64,000 nucleotides of DNA. Source: Combretum micranthum (taxonomy: Eukaryota; Streptophyta; Magnoliopsida; Myrtales; Combretaceae). Location: the NCBI GenBank assembly GCA_024138025.1, contig JAMXBD010001599.1:248001-312000 (forward strand). Direction: 5' to 3'. This document shows, piece after piece, positions 1 through 13,325 of the stretch; positions within the stretch are counted from its first letter, which is position 1; each line of letters starts with the position of its first letter. The position numbers were made by a program, and so were the translations under genes. The notes beneath the pieces were generated by a model. It was given only the letters and a program-made list of their open reading frames with translations, did not search any database and was not told the origin of the DNA.

Positions 1-1103
1 CGAATGGTATTTCAAATTTCATCAAGTGATCATCTCATTCGGTTTTGAGATGAATTTAGTCGATGATTGTATATACCATAAGTTCTGGGAGTAAGCACAT
101 TTTCTTGGTCTTATATGTTGATGATATTTTGCTTGCCAGCAACGATATAGGCTTATTGCACGAAACCAAGAGATTTCTAGCTAAGAATTTTGAGAAGAAA
201 GATCTTGGTGATGCCTCTTTTGTGTTAGGAATACAAATACACCGAGATCGCTCTCAGGGTATTCTCACATTATCACAAAAGAGTTATATCAAAAAGGTAC
301 TCAAAAGGTATGGCATGCAAGATTGCAGACCAAGTGATACCTCAGTGGCTAAGCAAGACAAATTCAGTCTCAATCAGTGCCCTAAGAATGATTTTGAGGA
401 AAAAGAAATGCAAAAGATTCTTTATGCATCAGTAGTAGAGAGTCTAATGTATGCCTAGGTTTGTACGCGTCTAGATATTGCGTACATTATAGAAATGTTG
501 GGCAGATACTTAAGTAATCCAGGATTAGACCATTGGAAAGTAGCCAAACGAGTCTTGCGATACTTATAGAGAACAAAAGATTACATGCTCACTTATCAAA
601 AGTCAGATAAGATCAAGATCATTGGGTATACTGATTCTGATTTTGCTGGACGCCAAGATAGTATGAAATCTACATCAGGATACATCTATCTGCTAGCTGG
701 AGGAGCTATCTCTTGGAAGAGTGTAAAACAATCTTTTTGCCTCTTCTACTATGGAAGCAGAGTTTGTAGCATGTTATGAGGCATCCAATCATGGAATATG
801 GTTGCAAAATTTTGTCATAGGGCTGCGCATTGTGGATACTGTTAATAGACCACTTAAGTTATTTTGTGACAATAAGTCAGCAGTTCTACATTCCAACAAT
901 AACAGAAGCTCGACAAAATCAAAGCATATAGACATTAAGTTCCTAATTGTGAAAGAAAGAGTTCAAAGTGGACAATTATTATAGAGCATATAGGAACAAA
1001 CTCTATGATCGCGGATCTGCTTATTAAAGGAGTGCAACCCAAGGTGTTTCATGAGCACATTGCTCATATGGGTAGCATGTCCTTAAGTGATATTCAGTTT
1101 TAG
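1..1103 (+). pseudogene. Ty1/copia pol remnant: RT end and RNase H
   Basis: Decayed 3' part of a copia polyprotein; the 5' part lies outside the window. Reading across frames shows the RT active-site block LYVDDILLASND near 110-150, then RNase H landmarks: the TDSDFAG block near 620, the SGYIYLLAGGAISW block near 675, MEAEFVA near 750, and the terminal block ending at the TAG at 1101-1103. The frame is broken near 85 (two bases missing against the expected IYHKFSGSK reading) and again near 735-745 before MEAEF. In-frame TAG stops stand at 456 and about 568, where glutamine is usual (MYA-Q-V, RYL-Q-RTKDY). The protein order RT then RNase H directly before a polypurine tract and LTR is the copia layout. 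It cannot make protein. The superfamily call is firm; I do not name a family. Confidence 0.93.
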
Positions 1104-1525
1104 TGGGAGTTTGTTATTTTGAATGCTTTTATGTCATAGAAAAACTTTAATTAGTTGTTTCAGTTTCATGTTTTTCAAGGATATTTTGCAGAAATAAAGT
1201 ATTTTGTTTATTACACTTGATTTTGGTTTATGGTTTGATCTCACTAAGGTTTAGTTTGGACCAGTAGGAAATAGACATGTTAAGATCAGTCACATTGCAT
1301 GGAATTTCCTTGCTATACATCCATATCATGATCCATGTCATTCAATTGTTTCGACATTGTGACCATTGATGGGTTGAGTTACGGTAAATGTAACGAATAC
1401 CACTTTGATCCTATGTTGATATGATTGATGACCGGATTGGTTATAGATATTTGTGGCCATGACAACAAATTTGAGCTCATATGGTTGTTTTGGCAAAACA
1501 TAATTAGAAGGTCACACTTATAGTC

Positions 1526-1537
1526 CAAGTGGGAGAT
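1526..1537 (+). other. Polypurine tract of the copia element
   Basis: Purine-rich AAGTGGGAGAT lies immediately before TGTTGGATTC at 1538. In copia elements this tract primes plus-strand DNA synthesis and directly abuts the 3' LTR, so it fixes the LTR start. Confidence 0.85.
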
Positions 1538-2050
1538 TGTTGGATTCTCTTTAAATCCAACGTTGGCCTTATATGTGAAATAATTATATGTAGTAACAGG
1601 TTGTCATATAAGTTAAGCTCCATATAAAAGTGATAAATAAGATTTAGTATTTTGGGCTTTAATGTATCTAATAGGTATGGCCCTTTTATGGTTAGAGACC
1701 TTATAGGTAATTCTCTATTTTATGATGGGCTAAAATAGAAATAACCAAAAGATAACATGGAGTTATCTCTATAAATAGTGGTTATGGTCCTTAGGTCATA
1801 CGAATAATTTTTCTAGTCCCTTCTAAATCCCATCATCAGAGAGTATGGAAGAGAAAACAAAGGATCTCTCAAGGAAAATGTATTGATCTAGAAGGCTAAC
1901 CGTAAGACTCTAAAATTATTAATTGCTATGGATTCAGGTACGCTTCTGCTTATCTATTATTTAATTCTTAATGATTAAACATGAACGATCTAGGGTTTTA
2001 TATGTGATGGTTTTCAAAAAAGTTAATTTGGATTTAACACGCATTTCCAA
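1538..2050 (+). mobile_element. 3' LTR of the copia element
   Basis: The sequence starts TGTTGGATTC right after the polypurine tract. It carries a TATA-like CTATAAATAG at 1769 and ends near GCATTTCCAA, consistent with a decayed TGTTGGA...TCCAACA pair. The 3' edge is uncertain (2050, or a CA at 2063). The partner 5' LTR is outside the window. Confidence 0.75.
1769..1778 (+). promoter_or_regulatory. TATA box of the copia LTR
   Basis: CTATAAATAG sits about 230 bases into the LTR, where a copia U3 promoter is expected. It is a consensus match only. Confidence 0.55.
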
Positions 2051-3258
2051 GTAAGGATATTGCAACGGGTATATTTCAAAGTTCAAAATGTCATTTGTCT
2101 CTCTATCTCTCTCTCTCTCCCCAACACATATTAGCCTCTCTATCTCCCTTTTGCCTTTTCCTTTCTTGTCCCTTACTCCTATATCTTCATGTTTGCTTTT
2201 TCTTCCTTGTTTATTTTTTCGTTATTTTCCCTTTTTTGAGTTACATGGGATATCACAACTATTAAACGCGATACATATATTTATGGATGTCACTTTTTTT
2301 TCACCACAATATAGTATGATGCATAATTTTTGTATATCCCATGCATAAGTTAAGCTTTTGGAGTTGCATATTCGTAATTATTTTATTTTGACCATAAATA
2401 AGTAATTATTATTAGTAATAACCCAAAATAGAAAATTATTTCTATGTCAATTATATGCCCTTAAGAAGATTTGTAAGAAGGAGACTTTGTAAGTTATGAA
2501 TGGATAAAGCAGTATAATTGAGGAACTCATCATGAATCCTTGAAGACAAATTAAAATAATTTTTTTCATAGTAAGCATGGATAGAAGCATAACTATGTTT
2601 TTGGTCATACTTTTTGTAGTTATCTAATTTAATTTATTATGTGTATTTTTATTAGCCTACAAATACTATTTTAAGGTTTATTGTAAAAAACAAAAATGAA
2701 GTTTTTAGTATATGTTTGGAGAAAGGTTTTCATCTATATTGGAAGGAGTGTTTAGAACAAAAGGAGAGTATAGAGGAGATATTATAACATTTATTGAATT
2801 AGTTGAATATTAATTTATTGAGTTTATTATGTGTGTACTTTCTTCCCTCTCTAGTTGTTGTTTGTTGGTGGTTGTTTTGATTGTCATTGTCATTGTTGTT
2901 GCTACTCTGCTATGAATATGATGGTTAATGTTATGCTATTAATAAGTATGACTGAATAATTTATTTAAATCCTAAGTGTCATAGCCTTAGACAAATATGC
3001 AAAACAGAATATTACAATGTAATCAAAATAATCTCATTATTCTATATGCTATTATTCCGTGTATAAGAAAATTTATGTTAGATATTATGTAAAATGGATA
3101 ATACTTTATATTCATAATTAGATGAAGTTGCATGCAGTGTTGAGTATCAGACAACATAATTTTGTTATAATAATCATGGTGAAACCTAATAGAGGAATTG
3201 ATAGAGCCAAAAGGATAATTAATTTGTGAATTTGTTAATTGATTAAGGTAATGCAATC
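2051..3258. other. Intergenic AT-rich DNA with a CT-rich patch
   Basis: No gene is seen. A (TC)n-rich patch near 2097-2120 creates a short serine-rich open frame that looks spurious. The rest is unremarkable AT-rich sequence. Confidence 0.6.
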
Positions 3259-3365
3259 TAGGGATAAGCGTGTAATCCTGTCCTACACGGTACCTGATAC
3301 ATGTGAATTATGGTTTGATTTCATTTTTAGTAAAAACTGAACTAAATTGATCCTGCACACCCCTA
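3259..3365. mobile_element. Short hAT-like MITE candidate
   Basis: It begins TAGGGATAAGCGTG and ends TGCACACCCCTA. The ends are imperfect inverted repeats of the TAGGGRTG...CAYCCCTA type used by other hAT elements in this window. I could not find a convincing 8-bp duplication, so this is tentative. Confidence 0.4.
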
Positions 3366-3935
3366 CTAAAAGTTATAATAGGAATTTCTACAATTCAAAA
3401 TAATGAGAAGATATAGATTGAACCTAATTTGTTGCTCATATGGGTAACTTTAGTGGTGATTCATAATACTTAGCAAGATTAAGAAATTGATATTAATGTT
3501 GAGTGAATTGAGGAATGTACTATTATTATAATATTAATTATCTAGGTGAATTAATTTATTAAGAAAATCAGTTATTAGTAATTTTTTTGATCTTCCTATG
3601 GAACAAAATTTACTATGATTGGCTATATTATATTTTAGATAGGTGTACTTGCTTAGTTTAGAGTGATCAATTTCTTATGTCATAAGAAATAATTGAGAAG
3701 ATAAAAGAGGAGAAGCACAAAAAAGGAAAAGAGGAAACAAAAAAGGGAAAAAAAAACAGAGAGAGAGAGAGAGAGAGTTAAAGATGTTTCTTTTACTGTA
3801 GGTTACTATGTTTGAAAGTGCTTGGAAAAAGGAGCACCTCGTAGCTGTAATGGTAGAATATGAATAAATTAGGGCAAGAAGACCTAACTTAGTACACTAA
3901 ATCTATTCTATACCATAAAGTCACATGATATAGAG
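3366..3935. other. Intergenic DNA with a GA microsatellite
   Basis: AT-rich and non-coding. A (GA)10 run lies at 3758-3777 after an A-rich stretch. Nothing else is recognisable. Confidence 0.6.
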
Positions 3936-4646
3936 CAGGGATGCAATTAGACAGGTCGTTATAATGTAACTCACCTATCTAATCGCTAAAAACCCTGTAG
4001 GATTTTGGAATGGGTTTAGCAAAAATTTTGAGACCCTGTAGGATTTACGATTAGGTCACAGATTATAGTTATGATCCAATGGGAAACCCGACTGGATAAA
4101 TTATAATAATATATAAATAATTATAAAAAAATCAATTTAAACTAAAACAAGAAGTCTTAAAAAGTAAAATCTCTTGAGACATAATTTTAGTAGAAGACAA
4201 TTGTATACATTACTCATTGAGATGATATATGTATAGTTTGATTAGATATTTAAGTAATCAATGCATGAATATTTTCTAATGTTGATGCTATCTTCATATA
4301 ACATACTAGTGTAGATTTTGTGATGTACACTATAAATGTTATGTAGCACAATTTTTCCTGCTTTTTCCCAATTGAAATAAGTAAAAAGATCAAATGATGA
4401 TTTATAAGGTTCTACCACCTTTACATAAATCTTAAAAAATGATAGCACGAAAAAAGAACCTTAAAAAAAAGATAAAGATAAAGAAATCTTATAGGGTCTG
4501 GTCGACCCGAACGCTATAGGACGTAGGTTTAGGTATAGCAATAAAAACCCTATATGATTTTGGGTTGGTTTGAAAGACCTTATATAGAAGCGGGTCGGGT
4601 TCGGATTTATAATGACCTATTCCAAACCTATCTCAGTTGCATCCCT
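3936..4646. mobile_element. hAT-type non-autonomous element
   Basis: The ends AGGGATGCAATT and AGTTGCATCCCT are inverted copies. Internal GGGTCGGGTTCGG and repeated AAACCCTATA words match the style of the elements at 43198 and 53106. There is no transposase. No clear 8-bp target duplication is visible, so the exact ends may have decayed. About 0.7 kb. Confidence 0.7.
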
Positions 4647-4939
4647 AATTTGGAAAAAGCACAAAAGATTGGTGTATGCTAAAGTTGAGATGATTAGGAA
4701 AATGCTATATGCAATGGTGCATACAACAAATTGCACTTCTCTATTTCCACAAAGCTAATAAAAATGGGTTGGGGTAGAGGAAGTGTATATCTTACTTAAA
4801 GATGGTACACCTAAAGAATTCCATCGTTAAGAGTTGCTAAAGATGTGCATGTTAAGGGAACACCTAAAGTGATCCCTACCAATGACTTTGAATTTATTCT
4901 TTCAATGAATTTTCCTAAATGGATCAATGACATTATATT

Positions 4940-7900
4940 TGAAATACCCCGATTTTTACCAATCTAAACTAGGACGTTATAATTAAATAATCTAAAATTT
5001 TGGGTAGTTTTGAATCTTATTTAAAATTTAACTTAGTAATTGAATTGAGATGGTTTAATTAAATTTAATTTCGTAAATTAAAGAATATAATTAGATAATT
5101 TAGCATAATTGAATTCCTTTTAATTATGGACTTAAAACCAATTTCTCAACTTCAATTACCGATATTCCTAATTCATTAAAATTGAACCTTCATTTAAATT
5201 TAGACACGGGTCAATAACTCACTAACTATACATCTACAACTATAAATATCAAGTGTAGTACAACTGGATTAATTTTTAGGGTTTGTTAGATAGTAAATGA
5301 TAGTTTAGAGATGAATCACTAGAGTTGAAATATATGCAATATAAATAGAAACTGACCAATATCTACCAAATTAAGGATGAATAAAAATTTTGAATACGTA
5401 ATCATGAAATTTAGAATTTGTGAATCTTTTGACCACAATATCCTAGTTTGACCTATCAGGCCTAAAACCTTGAATCATGTAGGTGAATTATTTGATAATT
5501 TAACATAATTAGGAATAATAAAGAAATTTAATTGAAAATAGAGATTCTAATGCCATAAATACCCAATTTAACCTATTAAGCAACGTCAATTACCTATTTC
5601 ACTAAATTCAAATTAATCAATCCTTTCGAATTACCAATTGAACTTTATTAATCAAATTTAATCACCTAAAATTCTAAATATCCAATTAGATATTTCATCC
5701 TAAATTTCTACTCCTTAAATCTTAAAAATTTAAAACAAAATATTTGCTATTAAATAACAATTCCTAAGCTCCTAAAATCCTAAATTAAAGTGAGATATTA
5801 ATTTTCCTTTGATTGGATTTCCTAGATTGGATTTCTAATGCAATTAGCAAGCTTTCTTTTTCTAAGTCCTTAAGTCCAATTTCAAATGTCCAAAAGCCTA
5901 TAACCTAAAGCCTATTTATTTAAGTCTAGATCCAGTAACCAAGCCCATTTCTAGAAAAGCCCATAAAGCCCATGAATCAAACTTATAAGCTCATGTACCT
6001 TCATATTATCATGCATACACACACATTCAACAAAACCGTAGAGTCTAGAAAATATCAAGTGTGTAAAATGACTAAAATGCCTCTTAAACCTAGAGAATTC
6101 TACACAAAACGCAAGAAAATATCTACCAATCCTAGAGAATTGTAATGTATATAAAAAGACCAAAATGCCCTCAATTATTCAAGCAAAATGACCAAAATAC
6201 CCTTAACCCTAATAGAATTTACAAGACATAAAATACCATAAATATGATGCTTAGAAAACCATAATTCTTCATCCATTTTTAGTAGCCACACATATCCATA
6301 ATCCTCAAAAAATCTCTAAGAAACACCAAAAATTCTACAAAAATCCTACAACAATCCCTCTTCAAGACAAGTAGTAGTAGCATAGTAGTAGTAGTAGTAG
6401 TAGTAGTAGTACTAGTATTACTAGTAGTAGTAGTACCAGTAGTAGTAGTACTAGTAGTCGTAGTAGTAGTAGTACTAGTAGTACTAGTAGTAGTTGATTT
6501 TGCCAATTCAAGGAAGTAATTATAATTAATTTATTTAATTATGTTAATGATATTTAGATTTGTGTAAATTACTAAAATAAACTTAGATTTAAGTATTTGA
6601 AATTATTATATATACGTATGAATATGCGTGTGTTGAATTGATATGTTTTGTTGAAATGAAATCATCAAATAAATATAAATATATATTAAATATAAATTCT
6701 ATTGAAATATATAAGTATTTATGTTTATGTTGATATGTTGGAATTTTTAGAAATTTTGTTTGTTGATGTTGATTTGAGTTATGATCTATGATTCATGTTG
6801 TAAAATATAAATCTAAGTATGTACTAGATATTAAAACATAAAATAAACAGATGATTTAAATATGTTGGGAAACCAATTTATATGCGTATCTAGACAGTTT
6901 AGGTTATCAAATTTAAATAAATATTAAATGAATTTATTTTTGGATGAAATTCATAAAAATTATAGTTTATGATGTTTATATGTAAATTGAAAATTTTCGT
7001 GATTTTTGAAATACATTTGCCATTTTTAAAAATCAAATTACAAAATAGCAAAATAAGACAAAATAGTGTTTCGGCAGCAGTAGTAGTGTGAATTTATAGG
7101 GCCAAACCAGTGACTTTTTATTCTCCTTTTTGAGTGAAATTACAACGGTTTGAAAGATTAAAAAGTCTACTTTAATATGGTGCAAAGAACTGGCCAATAA
7201 CTAGCTAGCTTGATGTCAAATTTGAGTGAACCGAACATTGTTAGTGTTGTCCCCTGCTTCTGACCAGATTGGATGTAATTGAAATTAAAACCCTAATTAA
7301 TTATTTTAGGCCAAGTGAACTTATGAACATGTTAACATATATGTTAGGTAGTCTACACAAAAATTTAAGCTTAACAACCCATGCTTAAGATAGTGAATTG
7401 ATTTATTAAAGTTACGATGCACACTAATTTTATATAGAAATGAAAATATAGGAATTTAAGGTAAATTGTATTAAAATATGAATTTTAATATGAACAATCA
7501 AGTATTATGATTTTAGGAATTTATTAAATAAAATAGGTATAAATATGACATTATAAGATAATGTAAACATAATATGAAACTAATTTAGATTCCTTAGCAT
7601 ATGTCGATGAAAATTAGATTATAAATGATATAAATATAATGATTATATTTTAAATGATTTATTTTACTTAATAAAATTTTGTTAGATTGATAGAATATGT
7701 TATTGAAATTACTATTTTAAGGATCTAATTACCATAAAATAAGTTTAGCAGACTACGTTGAATATAAAATGAACCTGAATGATTAGTTCTATTCAACTTG
7801 ACTAAATTAAGTTAATATAGATTTATTAACTAATATTGGCTTAATAAATTCTTCGGAGACCAATAATTTATCCTTAGTTATCAAGCAAACTAGTGAACAC

Positions 7901-9188
7901 TTATATGATTATATTAACTTGTAATTGACTTAGATTAATATGTTAGGTTAGACTATGAAGGATAAAAGGAGTATGTTATTTCAAATGAATATTTATTAGA
8001 AACATATGCATTTAATACGAGTTTCGTATAAGTTGATAATTGATTTAAATGCTTATATGAATAATTATCCTAAGCAGATATTTACATATTTTGAGTCTGC
8101 CTTTTGCTTTACCTTTTGAAGTATCTTATGGTCTATCTTTTATTTGTTTAGAGTATAGATTTTGCACCAGGTATGCGATGACTTGTGTGTTGTGTGCTAC
8201 GATAGACATTCTAAATGAACTAATATTTAAAGACGGCTTTAATAATTGGTTGTTGCTTGTGCGTGGCTATTTTTGAGACTTGGTTCGAGGGGCGGCAACC
8301 TTGCTAGGCGGTGCCAGCAAGGTAGTTAAGCGCTTAGGCCATCATGGGTGGCTCGGCTTGTAGCTGATGGGAAAAATGATAGTGAGATAACGTATAACTG
8401 GATTGGAGAGAACTAGTATTGTATGGTTCACGTTTATAAGACCAGTTGAGCTGCATTATATTATGGACCGTGATGGATAGAGATGCGTAATGACTGTGAT
8501 CCCTAGATGAGGTTATTACTTGTAAAGGTAGAGATATAAGTATTTGGACTGCCTATATCAACGCTTGAGCAGTTGCTACTACTCAGGACCTCTAGGTTCC
8601 TAGCATATTTCGGAGTGTAAGTGCTCCATTATTGTTTTGCTACACTTTAATTTAAAGATATAAATTGTTGTTTGTTGCATTGCACTTAGAATAGGTGTGC
8701 ATCTTGCGTGTGTCTATCTCATGTGTGCTTGTGTTGTTGTCGTACTAGGCTTTAGCTCATTCCTTTTTTTTTTTTCAAGTGATGATTTGGATGCTTGCAA
8801 TTATCAGGTATAGGATGACTCTAAAGAGCTTATAACGTGTTGAGTGGCTAGGAATGTTGAACTGTTTATATTGTTAGCAAAAGTTTTTAATCATCTTATC
8901 AAACTTATGATTTGATGAGAGCATATCTATGAGCCAATAGTTAATTTTGAGATACTAGACATTGTATACTTTGAGATATCTAGTGGTGTAATATTTATTT
9001 ATAAATGTTGGTCTATTCACATAAGTAGCAATCATTTTAAGAAATTTATTAAATTATAGTTCTTTTCATAATCTAAAATTTATTAAGCAACAATCACGAT
9101 AAAGTATAGATTAGGTCAGTCTTAACGTATAATGCGTAAGTGTTATACGTGGCAGCTAACACACCTTGATTCAAAATCAGATGTGACA
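4940..9188 (+). mobile_element. Solo LTR, 4.2 kb, TSD ATATT
   Basis: It starts TGAAATACCCCG at 4940 and ends GATGTGACA at 9188, flanked by exact ATATT at 4935-4939 and 9189-9193. TG...CA ends, the 5-bp duplication, lack of any pol coding and long length fit a solo LTR of a large gypsy element left after LTR-LTR recombination. The end resembles the minus-strand LTR at 11013 (ACGTGGCAGCTAACA versus ACATGGCGGATTGTAA). It contains a long imperfect GTA-repeat tract at 6371-6495. Plus orientation is inferred from the TACCCCGATTTTT start. Open frames inside are short and look spurious. Confidence 0.82.
6371..6495. repeat. Imperfect (GTA)n trinucleotide repeat
   Basis: About 125 bases of GTAGTAGTA interrupted by CTAGTA, CCAGTA and CGTAGT units, inside the solo LTR. 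A minus-strand Ser/Thr-rich frame over it is an artefact of the repeat. Confidence 0.95.
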
Positions 9189-9193
9189 ATATT

Positions 9194-11007
9194 TCTTAAT
9201 TTGACTATGTTTGCTAACCAAATAAAAAGCTATCATGTATGGTACTAATCATCAAAAGATAGGTTGAGCTACAACTACAAGATTCATTTTGGTAATGCAT
9301 ATCATTAGAGACGATGGGGAACTAGTTGAATCTCAGTTCAACCTCCTTGATCCTTAACCTTTTCTACTTTTCATATTAACTTTTAATCGCGATCTAACTT
9401 CCTTGAGTGGATCGGCTTGAATATCTCTTTAATTTCATTATAAGTTTCCTTTAATCTTCTTTTCAATAATTATAACAAGGAGATATCAAAATCCATACCA
9501 TCCTTATAAGAGCAACAACATTCTTGGCAATCTGCTGTAAGATCTTAGCAAGTTTCTGATTTTTTAAATCTCATCGGGCTTTAATAATTTTTGTACAAGC
9601 TAGGTAAGTAATATGTAATTCAGATCAAAGGCAACGACAACTTCTGAACAAATAATTTTCTTACACCAAATGATTTGGCGAATCAAACTCCCATAATTTA
9701 AAAACAAGTTAAAAATAAAATATGGAACCACTTACAATTTTTCATTCTACAATTCAGGTCCACAAGGACTCTGATTGGTTGCTTGCAAGATTATGTGATC
9801 TTTTTATTCATCTAGCGTTCTGGTGAGCATATGATGAAACAAGCCAAAGCTTGGCTGTTTCTGCTTCTCTTACTTCACGTGGGGCCATCGAAACCTAGGT
9901 AATATGTTATCTTAAACATGGTATTGTTAGATTTCGGACAAGAGTTTGAACATGATGCAAACTAACATTTGAATGTTCATCTTGGGAATAAACTAAGTAT
10001 ATTCTCAGATCATTGACTATGATTTATAATGCTTGAATTTGAGCCAATTAAACCTGAACTTCAAGTTTACTTTGCAATGAAATATAAATAATTTGTGTAT
10101 CAGAAAAGTCATTTGATATATTTTGATTTCAAATTGTGACTTTTTTTTTTTTTTTAATTACGATTGGTTTTGTTCTTTGGTCAAAAAATGGATAACGTTT
10201 TTTATTATACTTTCTGCTATGCATAAATTATTATAATTCCTTGTAATGGTTAAAAATCATTTAAAGGAATTAATGGGTTGAAGGAAAAATGGAACATGTA
10301 CTCTGTGTCATATTAGGATTTCCTTAAATTTTATATGAGTGTTTGGAATATATACTTATTTTTCAAATGATTTATTATTGGTTCAAAAATAGGTAATTAT
10401 ATCAATTTAATTGATTTCATTATTAATAACACCTAATGGTTCTGTCTTAGATTTTCTATATTAAATCCATTGTGAAACCTAGAGTAGCAATATCACATTT
10501 TTTTTTTTTAATTTTGATGTCTGTGTCAAACGGTAGAAAGATAATAATATCTTTTGTACGCTCCTTATTCAAACAATTAAATGCCAGCGGTGACTTTCAT
10601 TGTTCAGAAGAAGAGATTAGAAAATTATATTTTTTAAAATACAGTTTTAGACAAGTTGTCAAATCCATGCAAATCCATAAAAAAAGCATGTTGCCACTAG
10701 TGGCAAATAAAATAAATAAATAAATAAAAAATAAAGCTCACGAGCCTTGAAAATCAATTATATGAAACTTTCAGTAGTACTTTAACAGCTTGTCAAATAA
10801 AATCGACCAGTCTAATTAAGTTCCTCCTGGCAAGATAATAAAGGTACGTCAACCCACCCAAGATGCTCCCACCCACTGTTTCAGAGTTTAAGATACATTT
10901 ATAATCAAATTATTCCCAAAGCTTTGATGATCAGAAATGAAATGGATTATATTAGAAAAGAATAAAATAAATTAAAAAGAGTAAAGTAATAACAAAATTA
11001 TTCATAT
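9194..11007. other. Intergenic AT-rich DNA
   Basis: There are poly-T runs near 10141-10156 and 10498-10510. No coding family, RNA gene or clear repeat termini are seen. Confidence 0.55.
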
Positions 11008-11012
11008 GTTTA

Positions 11013-12853
11013 TGTAACGTTCTAAATTAAGGCATTACAATCCGCCATGTGTCCTCTCTTAAAAGAGACACATAAAGATTTTAAATCTCAATACCATAAA
11101 ATATAAACATATAAAAATCTCCATGAACCCACATTTAAGAGTACTCCAGAAGGAACAAAACATGTTAAACCTGTAATTTATAACTTTCAAATATCTTCTG
11201 TAATATAAACTAAATCCGAGTTGACAAAACCAAAGCCAACAATAATCCAAAAAAGATCTAACTTCCAATTTAAAATCATATAAGCCTGTTTAATAAACTA
11301 TTACATATAAACCAATACTTCAAATCCTCAAAAAGATAAATAATCAAAATATTTTTTAAAAATCTTCAAAAACTTAAGAAATCCTTTTTCATATGTCTTG
11401 TATAACATCTTATTACTCTGTCAGGTTGTCAGGTCCACTATTGTTATCCCCATGATCAAAATACAAGTCATAAACAATATCTCCATCGCCTATACCTGAA
11501 AAATAAAGAAATGACGAAAACGCCTAGTACGCTAGTCCACAAACAATATGCAAATGCACAAACAATATGTATATATATGTGCAACTAACTAAATGCAAAC
11601 AACATGATTATTATCTTCATTAAGCCTACAAAACAACACAGTTCAGAATCATAGATCTCTGATCCTAAACTTGGAGCTACTCAGGCTCCTAAAAAATAAC
11701 CAGATATAAAAAAAAATAATTATATACATATATTGGTAAATGGGTACTCCCCAAACACCCGTGGTCATGCTGTCAATAAACCTATGTCTACTACCGAATC
11801 ATCTCCAAGTGCAACTCCACTAGAGACAACGACACATAAGGATCATCAGGGTGCCTTGCCAGTATCACTGTCTGCCAGGTCTTTACTGGTCAAAGCCAAT
11901 GACGTCTAGAAAAACAAATTAAGCCAAATAGAATTAAGTTCATTTATATATCTGTTCCTACAGGCAACAAAAAGAAAACTAAACCTGCAAGCAAATACAA
12001 CAAACAAGGAAAGGTCGTACCTTTTCCAATTTCAGGAACAATCTCTCCAAATCCACAAATTTTTAAAAACAGCAAGAATTCTCCCAATCTCCTGAATATA
12101 ACATATAACAAGAACAATATATAAATCATCACATCAAAACCCTAATTATCCAATTCTCCAAAATCATCCAAAACCCTAACCTCTCAAGAAATCATAACTG
12201 CGAAATCCCTTCAATCAATTCCTTAGAAAACCTAAATCTCCACAAAAACCTAATTGCATAAATCAACAAATACAAACAAATTCATCATTCTAATTCGATC
12301 TTTTAATGAATCTATGATTTAGAGGATGAAAACTTACTTTGATTTGACTCTAAATCCGGAAAATCACCAAAGATCGCAAAGAAACTGTAACCCTAGAACA
12401 TCACCAATCATGAACGAACAAAACCTTAAATCAGAAATCATTTCGATGAAATCTACATATGTAATTAAGGGATTTAATTACCTTGAATGGATCTCAAATT
12501 CCTAATCGTTCTCCTCAAGATTTAGATATGATCTTCAATGATTTCTCTCACAATCCTCTTCAAAAACACGAGAAATCTATTATTACGACGTTGATTACAT
12601 ATTAAATTGTATAGATCTCGTATAGATCTACTTACCTTGTTGAAGACCTTGATTCTCCTTTGATTTCTCACACCAAACACTTAAGAAAGCAAGCCCTAGG
12701 TCGCTTTGGAGAAGAAGAACTCGGAGGAAAACAAGACAAACCCTAATTCTCATCATAAAATGCATATATATAGAAAACAGATTTAGGCCGCCAAGTAGGC
12801 CGGTGGCCCTAAATGCCATCTTAGGCCCATTTGCTATAAAATCGTCCCGTTTC
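11013..12853 (-). mobile_element. Probable solo LTR, minus strand, 1.8 kb
   Basis: On the minus strand it starts near GAAACGGGACGATTTT and ends ACGTTACA (plus-strand TGTAACGTTC at 11013). Both ends parallel the 4940-9188 LTR: start TGAAATACCCCGATTTTT, end ...GTGACA preceded by a GTGGC-type block. Flanks are GTTTA (11008-11012) and GTTTG (12854-12858), a one-mismatch 5-bp duplication. The 12853 end has lost a canonical CA/TG. A related but distinct LTR family is likely. Confidence 0.55.
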
Positions 12854-13325
12854 GTTTGTGGGACTTTTCTGTGTCCAAAATTTACATGTTCAAAGACAAA
12901 ATTACCCTTTTAACAACACTTAAATTTCACTTCTACCCTTCATTATCACTTATTTATTTGTATATTACAATTTAGATAAATTTATGGGATAAATGGAGTA
13001 GAATTATAGAATGAGTATATAATAGTATTATTTTTGAACCTATATAATAGTATTTATTATAATAAATCTTTAGTAATAAATATTACATAATAAATATGGG
13101 GTAGAGTAAAAAATATATATGAGGTGGAATAAAAAGATAAATAAAATAAATAATATTAATTTATACTAAACCAAAAAGAATTTGAGGCAATACTTACTTT
13201 TGCAACACCTTAAAAAAAAAAGTATTTCCTATGCAAAGCTCGTTGAATGTGGCAAAGAAGGATGTTTAAAGGTAACAATATTCAGTAATGGTACGAAGAG
13301 TGTTGTGATGCCTTTAACGTTTACA
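12854..13325. other. Intergenic AT-rich DNA
   Basis: Only AT-rich sequence with ATTTA/TAATA repeats. No gene or repeat termini are recognised. Confidence 0.55.

Noticed and set aside
2088..2348. Ser/Leu-rich open frame starting in a CT repeat
   Set aside because: Low-complexity start, no homology recalled, no promoter or splice context.
6279..6506. Minus-strand Ser/Thr-rich open frame
   Set aside because: It is the translation of the GTA trinucleotide repeat inside a solo LTR.
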